Part shown: one piece after another, positions 36,384 through 48,018 of the stretch
How positions within the stretch are numbered: position 1 is the stretch's first letter
Layout: every line of letters begins with the position of its first letter
Position numbers and translations under genes: made by a program
The notes under the pieces: model-generated
Told to the model about the DNA's origin: nothing
What the model saw: only the letters and a program-made list of their open reading frames with translations
Databases searched by the model: none
DNA from: Punica granatum
Lineage: Eukaryota; Streptophyta; Magnoliopsida; Myrtales; Lythraceae
Length of the DNA: 64,000 nucleotides
Assembly (NCBI RefSeq): GCF_007655135.1
Contig: NC_045129.1
Coordinates: 33,357,122-33,421,121 of the forward strand
Direction: 5' to 3'

Positions 36384-37201
36384 GAAAACTATCAAATAAA
36401 CCCTGAAAGATGAACTGTATATCGTATTGAACCTCAAAAGATTATTTACAACACATAAACCCTTGGCCATTATAAAAGTCATGTCAGGAGCCCTTCTATT
36501 AAGGAATGGACGGAATAGTCTTTAGTTTTTTTTTTTTTCATTTTTCTGACCAATGCGAATTGAAGCACAAGGGCTTCGATTGAAGGCCGCCACTGTGATT
36601 CGAGACATAAAGGGCTTTGATCGGAGCCTTTATGTTACAAATCGCAGCAACAAGCTCCGATCACAGGCTCGAGGGCTACGATTCGAAGCACATGAGCTTT
36701 GTCCTATTTTTTTTCCCCTCCTCGGAGGCCAAGAACTAGGGCTTCCATCGAAGCCCCTATGCGCCTTGAATCACAGCAACGACCTTCGGTCGAAGCCCTT
36801 GTTCCTTGATTTGTAGCATCATTGATTAGAAAAATGAGAAAAAAAAAATTAAAGAGGTCAAGTTGGGGTTGGTGGTGGTGGGGTGGAGATGAAGGGAGTG
36901 GATTGGAGGGGGAGGAAGAATGCATGAGTGATGAGAGAGATGGTGCAGAAAGAAGAGAGATGAGAAAGGAATTTGGGTCATTTTTTTAAAAACAAACGGT
37001 TTTGGATTCACTTCATAATCAAGGAATTTAAACAAAATGGAGAGAGAGAAACAAACAATAATTGGAAGATTTCGTCCATTCCTTGACGGAAGGCTTCCTT
37101 ACATGAACTTTATAACGGCCAAGGGTTTATGTGATGTAAATAATTTTTTGAGGTTCAATTTGATGTATAGTCCATCTTTCATAGTGTATTTAATAGTTTT
37201 C
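36384..37201. mobile_element. Non-autonomous MULE-like element, about 130-bp TIRs
   Basis: The arms 36384-36513 and 37072-37201 are near-identical reverse complements. Both contain ACATAAACCCTTGGCC and AAGGAATGGACG-like words. The interior repeats GGGCTTCGATTCGAAGC-like phrases and has no transposase. Long TIRs are the form of Mutator-like elements. I could not identify a 9-bp target duplication. Confidence 0.75.
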
Positions 37202-37333
37202 TTTAAATTCAAACTTATATATTAAATATATATCAAAAGTTCTTAATTAAAGAATTCATGTAATATATAATTAAATTGCAATTATCAAATTAATTTTTAA
37301 GAAAAATTAATCTAAAATTTGAATACTTTTAAG

Positions 37334-37879
37334 CAGTGTTATCAGAACCGGACCGGATGGTGAACCGGAAGGGGTACGGGGTCATGGGTTTATGGGTCCA
37401 ATCGGGGATTCGATGGGTCGGACCTCTCGTTTATTTAAAATAAAATAAATATTCATATTATTAAAAAAATTATGATAATTAAGATAAAAGTATGATGATT
37501 TTAAAAAAATATAACAATAGTATAAGAAAGTATCTATATTTAATATTTCTTACTTCAAAATAAATATTTTATTTTAATAAGTACTTAAAAGTAGAGTTAA
37601 AAGAACAAAAAAGTGGTGGTGGCTTGGTTGGTAGTATGCTAATATGAAAAGCAAGAGGTCATGAGTTCAAATCCTTACACAACCAACCAATTTTTACATT
37701 AAATAGGAAACCCATAGAACCGGCCGGTTTAATGAAATTTTGCTTAAAACCGGCCGGTTCAATGGGTCCGGCGGTTCAAAGCTGCCATTTCGATTTTTAG
37801 GCGAACCAGACCGGACTTGGTGCCGATTCCCGGTCCGACCGGTCGAACCGGCCGGTCCGGTCCGGTTCTGATAACAATG
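37334..37879. mobile_element. hAT-type non-autonomous element with perfect 8-bp TSD
   Basis: 546 bp. Ends CAGTGTTATCAGAACCGG and CCGGTTCTGATAACAATG, imperfect TIRs of about 25-30 bp. Flanked on both sides by CTTTTAAG (37326-37333 and 37880-37887). The interior carries a tRNA-like stretch at about 37613-37687. Confidence 0.9.
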
Positions 37880-38323
37880 CTTTTAAGTAAGATAATGAGT
37901 TTTATCAAAAATTTTAAATTTCATTATTTGCTTATGCGCCTTTATTATAACTGATATTCTATATATTAAGTTTTATGAATTTGAACACTTTTGGATAAAA
38001 TGATCTAATCACTTTGATGAGTGTTTTACTTAATTAAACTTTTATAAGACTAGCTCTAATGCTTAAATTTTTTAAAATTAATTTTAAGTTTATATAAATT
38101 TATAAAATTATTTATTTTCTTAAAATGATGAATATATTTATTTATTAACGATATAATAATAAATTATTCAAATATTTTTTATACATTTTTTAATATATTC
38201 TTTATAATATATATGTATATAACATATTAACATATGAATTAATAAAGATTTTACCAGTACTTTACCCTTATAATATTTTGACATTTTCTTCTTCATCTCT
38301 ATTGAATGCATTGTTTACAACTT

Positions 38324-38349
38324 TATATATATATATATATATATATACA
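38324..38349. repeat. (AT)n microsatellite
   Basis: Alternating TA tract inside the right arm of the 36067-38675 element. Confidence 0.8.
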
Positions 38350-38884
38350 TAATATTTTTATAAGTTATATATATATATATATGTATTATGAGTTATAACG
38401 GTAGTCTAATCCAAGACCATGCTCAATCCAAGTCCATGCGAGCTCAAACTCAAGAGTCTGTACGAACTCGAGCTCACAAGCCTTATACGAATTGAGATCC
38501 ACTGGTATGGCTAGCTTATGCAAGTCAAGCCTTAGCTACATACAATGAGCCAAGTCCAAACTCGAAGAGTTAGACTCGTGCGAACTTAAGCTCGAACCTG
38601 AGCTTGCCAACTAATAAACGAGCCGAGCTCGAGCCTAGCATATTCAGACTGGGCTCAGCTCATTTACATCCTCAATTCACATACGATTGGTTCGAAAATT
38701 CTAGCAAACTAGTGAGCGGGTCCCACTTCCCTTCTGCCCATGGTCCAATTTCACCGGCGCCCGCCGCCAATTCTCAGGCCTTCCCCTTCCCCAAGTCTCC
38801 GTCACCAGAAATTTCAAAATCCCATCACCTCTGCCGTAAACTTCTCGCAAATTCCATTGCTTGCTCGAGTGAAATACCCTAGCG

Positions 38885-39941
38885 ATGGCCGCGAGACTCG
38901 CCCCCCGCCTCAGATCTCAACTCCTCCACGCCGCCGCCTCGACATCCCTCCGATCCTCCATCTCCGTCTCCGTCACCAGATCCCCTCCCCTCATCTTCAC
39001 CCCGCTCTACGAAGTCCCCAACGTTCAATTCGACGCCAGCTCGATCACCGCCCTGCGGCTCCTCTCCACGGCCCGGCGCGGCCCGACCCGACCCAAGCAG
39101 GTTGACATCGGGGCCCGCGCCCGGCAGCTCCAGAACCGCCGCCTCTGGACGTACGCCCTGACGTTCAGCTGCTTAGCCGGTTTCATCGTCATCGTTCTTA
39201 ACCAATTCCAGGACCAGTTGGTGTTCTATGTGACGCCGACCGATGCCATGGAGAAGTACGCCGCGAATCCTTCGAAGAACAAGTTCCGATTGGGCGGGCT
39301 GGTCCTAGAAGGCTCCGTCGCGCAGCCTGCTTCCTCGCCTGAGATGGAGTTCGTCATCACGGACTTGATTACCGATATCTTGGTCAGGTACTTAATTCGC
39401 CGTAAAGTCTCGAGTATCGATCCTCAGCTTTCAAAGCTAAATTGGGGACCAAGTTTCAATGGGGGAAAATGGTCCCAATTGCAATTGTCAATGTGATGTT
39501 ATTGCTTCGTTTAGGTAATTGTTAGCATTGATAAATGTATTGCAAAAAGCCTTCAGCCTGTCTAGGCTTGGGTAACTCGATCGCTGTTGATCGGAATGGG
39601 ATGCTAATGCTTCAAGTTTCATGAACATTGATGGGGAAATCAAGTATCCCTTTTGGTAACACGGCAGGTACCAGGGTTCATTGCCGGATTTATTCAGGGA
39701 AGGGCACTCGGTGGTGGTGGAGGGATTCGTGAAGCCCATCACCGATGACATCAGGAAGGAAGTGTCTGGGAGGAGTGTTTCAGGGAAAGCCAGAACCGGG
39801 GATTGCTATTTTTCGGCAACAGAGGTTCTAGCAAAGCACGACGAGAAGTACATGCCGCAGGAAGTTGCTGCTGCTATAGAGAAGAACAAGAAGATGCTCG
39901 AAGCGGGGGAAGGCTCTGTTGCGGGAGTTAAGGCATCGTGA
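38885..39941 (+). CDS. CCME: Mitochondrial CcmE, haem chaperone of cytochrome c maturation
   Basis: Carries haem on the intermembrane-space side of the inner mitochondrial membrane and passes it to apocytochrome c (system I, which plant mitochondria keep). Exons 38885-39387 and 39668-39941 join in phase (AG/G) to give 258 residues, near the 256 of Arabidopsis CCME. Residues 1 to about 65 are an Arg- and Ser-rich presequence. A single membrane segment spans about 88-106 ([18 protein letters not shown]). The beta-barrel domain includes [12 protein letters not shown] and [19 protein letters not shown]. The covalent haem-binding His is His225 in [10 protein letters not shown], with the conserved Tyr four residues on. 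The C-terminal tail is short and charged. The start is the first ATG, at the beginning of the presequence. Confidence 0.95.
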
Positions 39942-41745
39942 ATTTTGTTGCAGTATATTCTGAGTTTTCCTATTGCCAGATAAGAAGATGGAAGCAGGGG
40001 AGGATATAGTCCTCTGGAGATGAAGAGACATTCGTTATCAGTTGTCGGGTAAAATTTGACCAGTGATCTACAATAAGCATTAACAATTCATTCAATTCTA
40101 ACTTACTACCGTTATAGCATGTTCTAAAATTGCTTGTGTAGTGCAAAAAGAGTAAAGAGAAAACGATTAGCGGTCGGGAATAGTTCGTGAGTTTTATAGT
40201 AGATGTCTAGGAGGATGAAATGAAGTTGTTCTCTTGTGGAGGCAAGAGGACATTTTTCCTACATTGTCAATCACCAATTTTGTTGTTGTAATTCGAATTC
40301 GACCCATTGTTACCTTGACCAAGTCAGTCAGGGTGAGGACCATTTGTTTGCAATAATAAATCCACGGAGCATTTCCGATATTATCCATGTTTGAACTTGC
40401 ATTGTCCATCTGTAATTCAAGCTGGAAAAGTTGATGGGGCCTGTATACAGTTGCAGTTGCTTCTATTACCGCAGAAATTCTGATAATTTGTTGTCATTGG
40501 ATTACATCTCGTTCGGTTGCAGTTGCTGCTATTACTGCAGAAATTAGGATCTTTCATGGAATGAGCACTTGATGTGCTCCCAGTACGTTGAAGATAATAT
40601 CATAATGCAGCTAGTTTGATTAAAATCTGATATGCTTATCCTTTCCGCGTCCAAACCTTGCAATCAGGAAACTCGGGGCAGCTTTCTTGTTTTGCAATGT
40701 TCACCGATGCTATACGAGTCACGCTAAATGCTAGTGAAATAGAATTACGTGAAGCATTGACAATCTCACCCTCCTAAGCTTGACCATATGGACTGCAGCT
40801 TCATAGACTGATGTGGGCTGATTAAGGAAATTCTTCCCGCATTGACATGTCAGGTTTTCTCCGCGCTCAGTTGCATTATCCATCGAATACTGGGTATGCG
40901 GCTGCATCTTTCCATGTACCATCTTCTTCAGCATATTATCAATCGAATAATCCTCTACCTCTCTTGACTACTGGCATCGATAAAGGTACGAGCTATTATC
41001 GGAGGCGTACGTACTGAGCAAAATGGGCTTGCGTGCGTATATAACATGGCGTGGGGAAGGATTGCATGAGTTGAATCCAAACAGGGGATGCTGGTAGACA
41101 GTGGAGAGTTGTTCGATGTAACTGTCGATTGTGTTTCTTTGTATTCGTTCAAATCCCAATTCCAACATTTGCTCGTGCATCAGAGCTGGAGCCACACATA
41201 TAATCCGGTTGGTAATTGTGATTGTCGATTACACTGGGCGGGGGTGGGGGAACAGGGATGCCGATGTTTGGGGATTGGAATTCCGAAACCCTAATACCCC
41301 TGTATAGCCTTCTTGCTGGCTTGCCCGCTCGTTTCAACTAGAGCATTAATGCTCTAATTTGCTTATACAAGGGATCAATTCTCGGTCCTCCAAAAACCTA
41401 ATATGATTGTTGCACGTTATATATTGAATGATGGATTACCAGTACGAACTGAAGAATTAGCCGAAGCAAGAATATTGATTGTGTATCACGGCATAGGATT
41501 TCATGGATGACATTTGCCCGGCCGACCCCAACATGACAACTTCTCCATATCTAATACGTGTTCAAAATCATATATGAACTGTTACGTACATTTGAGAAAC
41601 AGCCGGATGTTTTATATATTGAGATATGTTCATTCCTAATGGATTATGAGGGACACGACGTCTAGAACATGTCCTTTCGCAAGCCTAAACGCTGTAATCA
41701 AATACAAACTTTTAAAATATACTTTTCCGAAGATTATACCGTAAT
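39942..41745. other. Intergenic, no gene seen
   Basis: 3' flank of CCME. A 30-bp phrase starting GTTGCAGTTGC is repeated at about 40449-40479 and 40517-40547. A minus-strand open frame at 40731-40934 has no recognisable domain. Confidence 0.45.
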
Positions 41746-42433
41746 TAGGGCTGACAATATTTCACACGATACGATAACACGACACGGATACGACACGGAG
41801 TTAAACGGGTTTGGGTTGGATATTTTTTATAATCGGTCTAAAAGGGTCAAACCCGTTTAAACACGATTAATAAGCGTGTCTTATCGGGTTGAACACGTAT
41901 AACCCGATTATACACGATTAAACCTGTTTATTTAAACATGTTTAATCGTGTTACTATAATCATGTAACCCATTAACTCATTTATGTATTTGGATTTACCA
42001 AAATATCCTCATGTAATCCTAACTTCCTAAGTCCCTAACCTAATTTCATTTCCTTTCTTTCATCCAATCCAACACATGTCGTGTTAACGTGTAAACATGT
42101 CGTGTTAACGTGTTCGGATAAACGAGTTAATTGGATAAACATGTCGTATTAATATATCCGGGTAACTGAGTTGATCGGATAAACAAGTTGGTTTAACATG
42201 TCCTGATAACGTTTATAATCGTGTCGTATATACGTGTACCTATTATGACACGTTTCGATAAACAGGTTTAAACGTATCTAAACGGGTTGACACGGATATA
42301 AACGTGTCGTGTATGGTTTTCCAAAACCTAACCCGTTTAATAATCGTGTCGTGTACGGGTTATGACTTCGATAACACGAACCCGTTTAGACACGACACGT
42401 ATAAACACGACACGACACGAATTGCCACCCCTA
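41746..42433. mobile_element. hAT-type non-autonomous element with perfect 8-bp TSD
   Basis: 688 bp. Ends TAGGGCTGACAAT and ATTGCCACCCCTA, inverted apart from two mismatches. Both sides carry ACCGTAAT (41738-41745 and 42434-42441). Subterminal regions are dense in ACACGACACG and CGTGTCGTGT words. No open frame of note. Confidence 0.92.
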
Positions 42434-42441
42434 ACCGTAAT

Positions 42442-45211
42442 GATATGTATATATGTTATATATGTATGTACGTACGTATGTATATCATATAATTCGAAAT
42501 CAATCAGCCAATCAGAATGGCTAAGAAACCACGTGTCAGTCAAATTCAAAGTCCATAAATGCATGGTATGGCCTCGAAGAACGAAATTGGCGTGGCTGTT
42601 TAGATTAACTTCAGTTAATATCTGCCTGCTCGATGAGGCCCAATCCCAATTCACTTCATCCGTATTAATTAATAAATTCATTGATTAATCACATTAATGA
42701 CAGCCCTTTCCCCATTTTCCAATGTCCCAATTACATTATACGATATTTTTTTTCGATTACAAAAAAGACACAAAACTTAGTATAATAAAAGTAAAATCAC
42801 AAATAATTAATAAATGGGCACGGATAGTCTCACTAATAATCGAATATGCAACTTTTAAATCAATAGGCGAATGTGTGCATCACTGTACTACACTTTCATT
42901 TAAAAATAATAAACCATGTTTTTTTTTCAACACAGCCAGAGAGAGAATGAGAAGAGAAGTCGTGTTCACTAATTAACGAGCCAACATATATAATTTTAAA
43001 TTAATTTACGTAATCAGACTTTTCATATATATCACCACCCTCGTCCATCTCCCTCTACAGCCTCTCTCTTTTCCTCTTCCTTTTCAGACCAAAAGCAAAA
43101 CAAAACATTTGCAGTCGACGAGGATCATGTCGTTTTCCGAGTTCTTATCGTCTAGTACGCAGAGTGAAATGTTTGAAAATTGCTATTAGGAGAGAAGTTG
43201 AAAGTTCCATTTTAGGTTTTTGGTGAGACTAATTCTCGCATGGACATCGGTTTGGCTGTTATTACGAGGTTAAAAGTGCCATTTTTAGGGCTTTCGGGGA
43301 GGTACATGATCAACTGATCAACACTGGCAGGTGAGCTTTCTGGTAAATGTAATGTTTCTTTTCCTTTTTGCTTTTCTTTAAGAAAGCATGCATGCATTTG
43401 GATTACTTGCACAACTACAGGTCTACTTTATACCTTTATTTGTTCTTTTATTAAATAAGATTTACGATCCGCATACAGTTTTTGCTACTGGAATGATACA
43501 ATTTAAAAAGAAATTTTGAATATGAAAGACCTCCAATATACAAGTCTAATAAAATGGAATATTGGAAGAATAAAATAATTAGGGCAAAGCAAGCAAGCAT
43601 GCTAAGGAAAACCATTTGTTTTCAAAATCAACCTTTTGACGGGTGCGGATACCAATTAGATGGTCAACAGATTTCTACTTGGGGCAACCAAAACCAAATC
43701 CCCCTTCATCTTTTATATATGTATAATGTGTCTGTATATGTCCTATAGATATCTTCGTACATGGACTCATGAGTACATAGTGTATATATATGTGTGTGTA
43801 TATGTGTATATGTGTATATATGTATATTATTCAAGCATTTGCTGGAGTACTTCTTACACTTCAACGTCCACTTGATCTACATATATTTGGTATGTCGGCT
43901 CCCCGGCCGATTTTGTCTGCAAATTCTATTTGCATGTGGCAATAATGCTTCGATATATCTTCGTGTTCTCATTAATATATTGCCCTTATCCTTTCTACAT
44001 TAATAGACACATATATTAGAGTGTGTGACTATTGGAAAATCTATGATACAACTGATAGCAAGAATGGGGAATGTTATACTTCCATCTATCAACCGATAAA
44101 TGGATGTCAAATATATATCTTTCGCATTATGAGAAATGTAAATAATTTACTTAGATGTAACATAATTTCACTTTTTAACCGCTGTATTGTAGATGAACTG
44201 TATGTAGTCGGTCCATGAACCTAACGTAGTCGGTCCATTCGGCTTATTAAATCCGGATAAATTATATGTGAATAAGGTAGGGAATGCCGGGCTTTGGGGT
44301 GTTATGTTTTTCACAGAACGAGGCTCTTTGTTAGTTCCAATAACAAGTGAATGTGGGGTTAGAGAGAGAGAGAGAGAGAGATTGAGGGCCAAATTTGGCA
44401 TTTTCCAGTTGGAACTTCGGGTACGAATACTTAACAGATCATCACATATTTTCGTGGATTGGTTCAAATGATTAAGTTATTATTTCTTTTAAATAAGATA
44501 TTGAGTTCGAATTTTATGAATGTGGACCCGTGAATTTTTTCACAGAACAAGGCTCTTTGTCAGTTCCAATAGTAAGTGAATGTGGGGTTAGAGAGAGGGA
44601 GAGCTTGAGGGTCAAATTTGAATTTTTCCAATTGGAACTTCGGGTACGGATACTTAAGAGATCATTATATACCTACATGAATTGTTTCAAATGATTCGGC
44701 CCTTATTAGTGGGACGACTCAACTTGAATTGTATTAGTCAAGATCCAATGCACTTTCGGATATCAAATTGCTAACTAAAAAACAAAAAAAAAAAAGAGAG
44801 ATCCTCATATCTTAATCTTTTGAACATTTATAAATTGGTTGCTATGTGGAATATTTTATTAGTTCTTCTATATATATAATACATATAATATTAGTGGTAC
44901 AGTGAATTCCTATACATAAATATGAAGGGATCGAAGAGGGTCTTGGGAGTAATGAGAGTGGGAAGCAAACCCTAGCTATTGAAACTTGAGTAAATATGTG
45001 AACTGCATTTGCTTTCATTTGCTTCCCGATAGCATCATATATCATTCATGCATTTACTTTGATCTTTTTGGAATGAATCATGAGTGTAGTTTCTCGATAG
45101 CAAATGATATACTTAATTTGTTTGAAGAAATCTACGCATATATGTTTGTATCAAGCTAACTTTTCGGCTAAATATATATAGGACGACTTTTATGCTATCG
45201 ACCCTTCAAAG
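42442..45211. other. Upstream region of the PLT-like gene
   Basis: The C/T-rich stretch at 43040-43110 and a short open frame at 43127 look like a transcript leader. An intron from about 43220 to the AG at 45179-45180 could link that leader to the first coding exon. This cannot be confirmed here. A TGTCGG auxin-response-like hexamer is at 43893-43898. A direct repeat occupies 44307-44696. Confidence 0.35.
44307..44696 (+). repeat. Direct repeat of about 165 bp, two copies
   Basis: 44307-44474 and 44536-44696 align along their length. Both start TTTTTCACAGAAC, share GTGAATGTGGGGTTAGAGAG and TTGGAACTTCGGGTACG, and end in TTCAAATGATT. The first copy has a longer (GA)n run. Confidence 0.85.
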
Positions 45212-48018
45212 ATGATGAACTCGAACAACTGGTTGCCTTCCCATCAACATCAGTTTTCTCCGGAGCTCGCTGGTGACAACATTAATCAAGGTAATATATC
45301 TTAATTAGTATTAATTTACTCTTTCATTTTCCAAGTTCTTGTACCCATGAGAAGCATATTATATTTGGCATCAACATTATCGTCTTTCTATAACAAGCTA
45401 ATTATAATATCTGATGGTGCAGAATGGATCAATCTAGTGAACACTCATGCCGGCGCTAATGAAGCCCCGAAGGTGGCAGATTTCCTAGGCATCTGCAAGC
45501 TCGATCATTCATTCAAAGTTGGGCCCTTCAATGGGGTTCCGATCCATGATGATTCAGAGTACTTGCACATAAAAGACGCTGCTCGTTCAATGATCATTGA
45601 GAGCCCTATGATCAGAGCAGTCGCAGCAGCCTCTGATCTCTTTGAACCTCATCTGGACAACACAGACAATAACGAGTTGCAGGCGTTGACACTTTCTATG
45701 GGCGGTGGTGAAAAGGCCTCAACAATGTGTGAAGCTATAAGGGGGGATAACAGTAACAGTAATGGCATTGTTGAAGCTAATAACCCTAAAAGGATTTCGG
45801 ATACTTTTGGGCAAAGAACATCAATATATCGGGGTGTAACGAGGTATTTATAGCTAACCACACGCTAACTTCTGTGGTAATCCTTCTGCTTCAAACTTGT
45901 TGGAAAAAACTGCCTGGTTTTCCTTATTGATTTTACTTATAGCGATTTGGTTAATGCAAACGTATATAGGCATAGATGGACGGGAAGGTATGAAGCTCAT
46001 CTTTGGGACAACAGCTGCAAAAGAGAGGGACAATCGAGAAAAGGTCGCCAAGGTACATATTATTTCCTTGAAATCTATTTAAATTTGTTATATATATACA
46101 TCACGGGCAAACTTGTTATGTACCTATTCTTTATATTACTGACTCATTGCTATTTCGATGTCATATGAACCACGGTATCTTCGTCGGCCTTTAATCACAT
46201 CCAAATGAAGTTTACTTGGGTGAGTATTTTCTTTCTTCTCATTTTTCCTTGCAAGGTTTTTGTCATCACTACATTATATTAATTTTCATTAGCTTTTCAC
46301 ATAATTAAGTGTATTATTTTAGGTGGGTATGACAAAGAAGAGAAGGCAGCTAGGGCTTATGATCTTGCGGCACTCAAGTACTGGGGAACATCCGCCACAA
46401 CTAACTATCCTGTAATTTGTCAAAATTTATCAAACTGATGATTTAATTAATTAGTCTGGGATTTAGATTTGCATTAAGCAAGTATATATATTGTTGTTAC
46501 TCCTTGCTTGCGTGATTTGAGTCGAATTTCAATCCTAATCGCTAATATTCTTCTCACCTTGGTACAGATCACAAATTATGAGAAGGAAATAGGGGATATG
46601 AAGGATATGACAAGGCAGGAATTTATTGCATCCATTAGAAGGTAAATCAATTATCCGCGTCCCGAAATTGATTACAGTCAAATTTATACACTTGAAAAAA
46701 AATTATGTAAATCAATCACTATATATGGTTTCTCACTGTACTTTTGTTGTATTGGGTGTTGAACAATTTCAGGAAGAGTAGTGGTTTCTCTCGGGGTGCC
46801 TCAATGTACCGTGGCGTCACAAGGTAATTAAATCGATATTAAATCAAATGATCACTTTCTCTCAAAACATAAAGACATAATTAGAGAGCGAATTGGTTAC
46901 AGGTGAGATCATGTGTTAATTGCATGAAACTGATCTTTTTCCTCTCCCATATACATATATGTGTCTATCGTCCCCTCTAATGATTTAAATACTCTTAACT
47001 AGGCATCATCAGCATGGAAGATGGCAAGCAAGAATAGGAAGAGTGGCAGGAAACAAAGATCTCTACTTGGGAACATTCAGTAAGCAATAGCTAATATAAT
47101 TATGAGATAATTGACTTTACATATTTTAATTGAATGTTACATTATATACTCAATTGTATTGATGTATATAAGTTACATATATACACACATATAGGCACTG
47201 GATAATTGGTGTTATATTATTATTTTACAGGCACTGAGGAGGAGGCAGCGGAAGCCTATGACATTGCAGCGATAAAGTTCAGGGGCCTTGATGCGGTGAC
47301 CAACTTCGACATGAACCGGTACAACGTAAAGAGCATCCTCGAGAGCGGTGCCCTTCCGGTCAGTGGAGGTGCTGCCAAGAGGTTGAAGGAGGCCCAGGCC
47401 CTCGAGTCTGCGAAGAAGCGCGAAGAGATGCTTGCCCTAAGTTCCTGCACCAGCATCCAGTTTGATTTCTCAGGTCCATCATCGAACCGGTTCCAACCTT
47501 ATGGTTATGGCTACTGCCAGATGCAGCAACAAGCTAGTGACAGTAACCAGCCTCCTTTATCTTTCCTAACCCTTCAACCCAACCATGAGACGAGCTCTCA
47601 ATATTGCTCCCAGCAGTTAGACTCACCTACTGACGATACTCGGACCCAGCTACAGCTTATGTATGATCACCAAAAACCGAATCCAAGGAATCCTCAGTAC
47701 TACGGCAATGGGTTCGTTCAACATGACCAGGAGACCCCTCATCCCGGGCTGATGTCCATGGGATCCTTGTTACCGGCTGTGGAGGACAATGCTAGGTCAA
47801 ACTGGATTACTTTCGGGCGGTACTTGTCTAATGGGGTCGGCATGGATTCCCACAATAATGCGAGTGCAACTCTTGCAGGAGTGACATCCCTAGAGGAACA
47901 TGCTCTCTTGAAGGTTGATTATGATCACATGCCTTCAGGGAGCGCCGGTGACATTCACAGCATTTGGTCCATGGACTCGATTCCAGGATCGAAAAATCCA
48001 GGTGCATTCATGATGTAG
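45212..48018 (+). CDS. PLT2: PLETHORA1/2-type AP2 transcription factor
   Basis: Double-AP2 regulator of the ANT/AIL clade; PLT1 and PLT2 maintain the root stem-cell niche downstream of auxin. Exons: 45212-45290, 45423-45843, 45970-46052, 46211-46219, 46323-46411, 46568-46641, 46773-46823, 47003-47079, 47231-48018. All GT-AG and in phase, 556 residues (Arabidopsis PLT2 is similar). Seen in order: MMNSNNWLP start, VADFLG at 44-49, LTLSMG at 115-120, [13 protein letters not shown] opening AP2-R1 (about 160-227, with the euANT insert [14 protein letters not shown]), linker [12 protein letters not shown]...[20 protein letters not shown]2-R2 from about 262 ([15 protein letters not shown]), then [15 protein letters not shown] and [15 protein letters not shown], which are typical of PLT1/2. 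Exon 4 is a 9-nt micro-exon. The start may be 45212 or 45215. PLT2 versus PLT1 is an inference. Confidence 0.93.

Larger units (their letters stand above)
36067..38675. mobile_element. TIR element hosting two nested insertions
   Basis: The ends are inverted: TTAGGGGTGCAAGTGAGC at 36067 and GCTCATTTACATCCTCAA ending at 38675. TTCACA directly borders both sides (36061-36066 and 38676-38681). Subterminal regions are rich in GCTCGAGCTC-like words. A long-TIR element (36384-37201) and a hAT-type element (37334-37879) sit inside it, leaving about 1.25 kb of host element. No transposase is recognised. Its right end lies about 210 bp upstream of the CCME start codon. Confidence 0.7.

Noticed and set aside
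38604..39105. Plus-strand Pro/Ser-rich frames near CCME
   Set aside because: They are the transposon end, leader and out-of-frame reading of the CCME presequence.
43127..43189. ATG with MSFSEFLSSS... upstream of the PLT-like gene
   Set aside because: Stops after 20 codons and does not join in frame to the first PLT exon by any site I could find; at most a leader ORF.
43893..43898. TGTCGG auxin-response-like hexamer upstream of the PLT gene
   Set aside because: Biologically tempting, but a single hexamer in about 2 kb is expected by chance.
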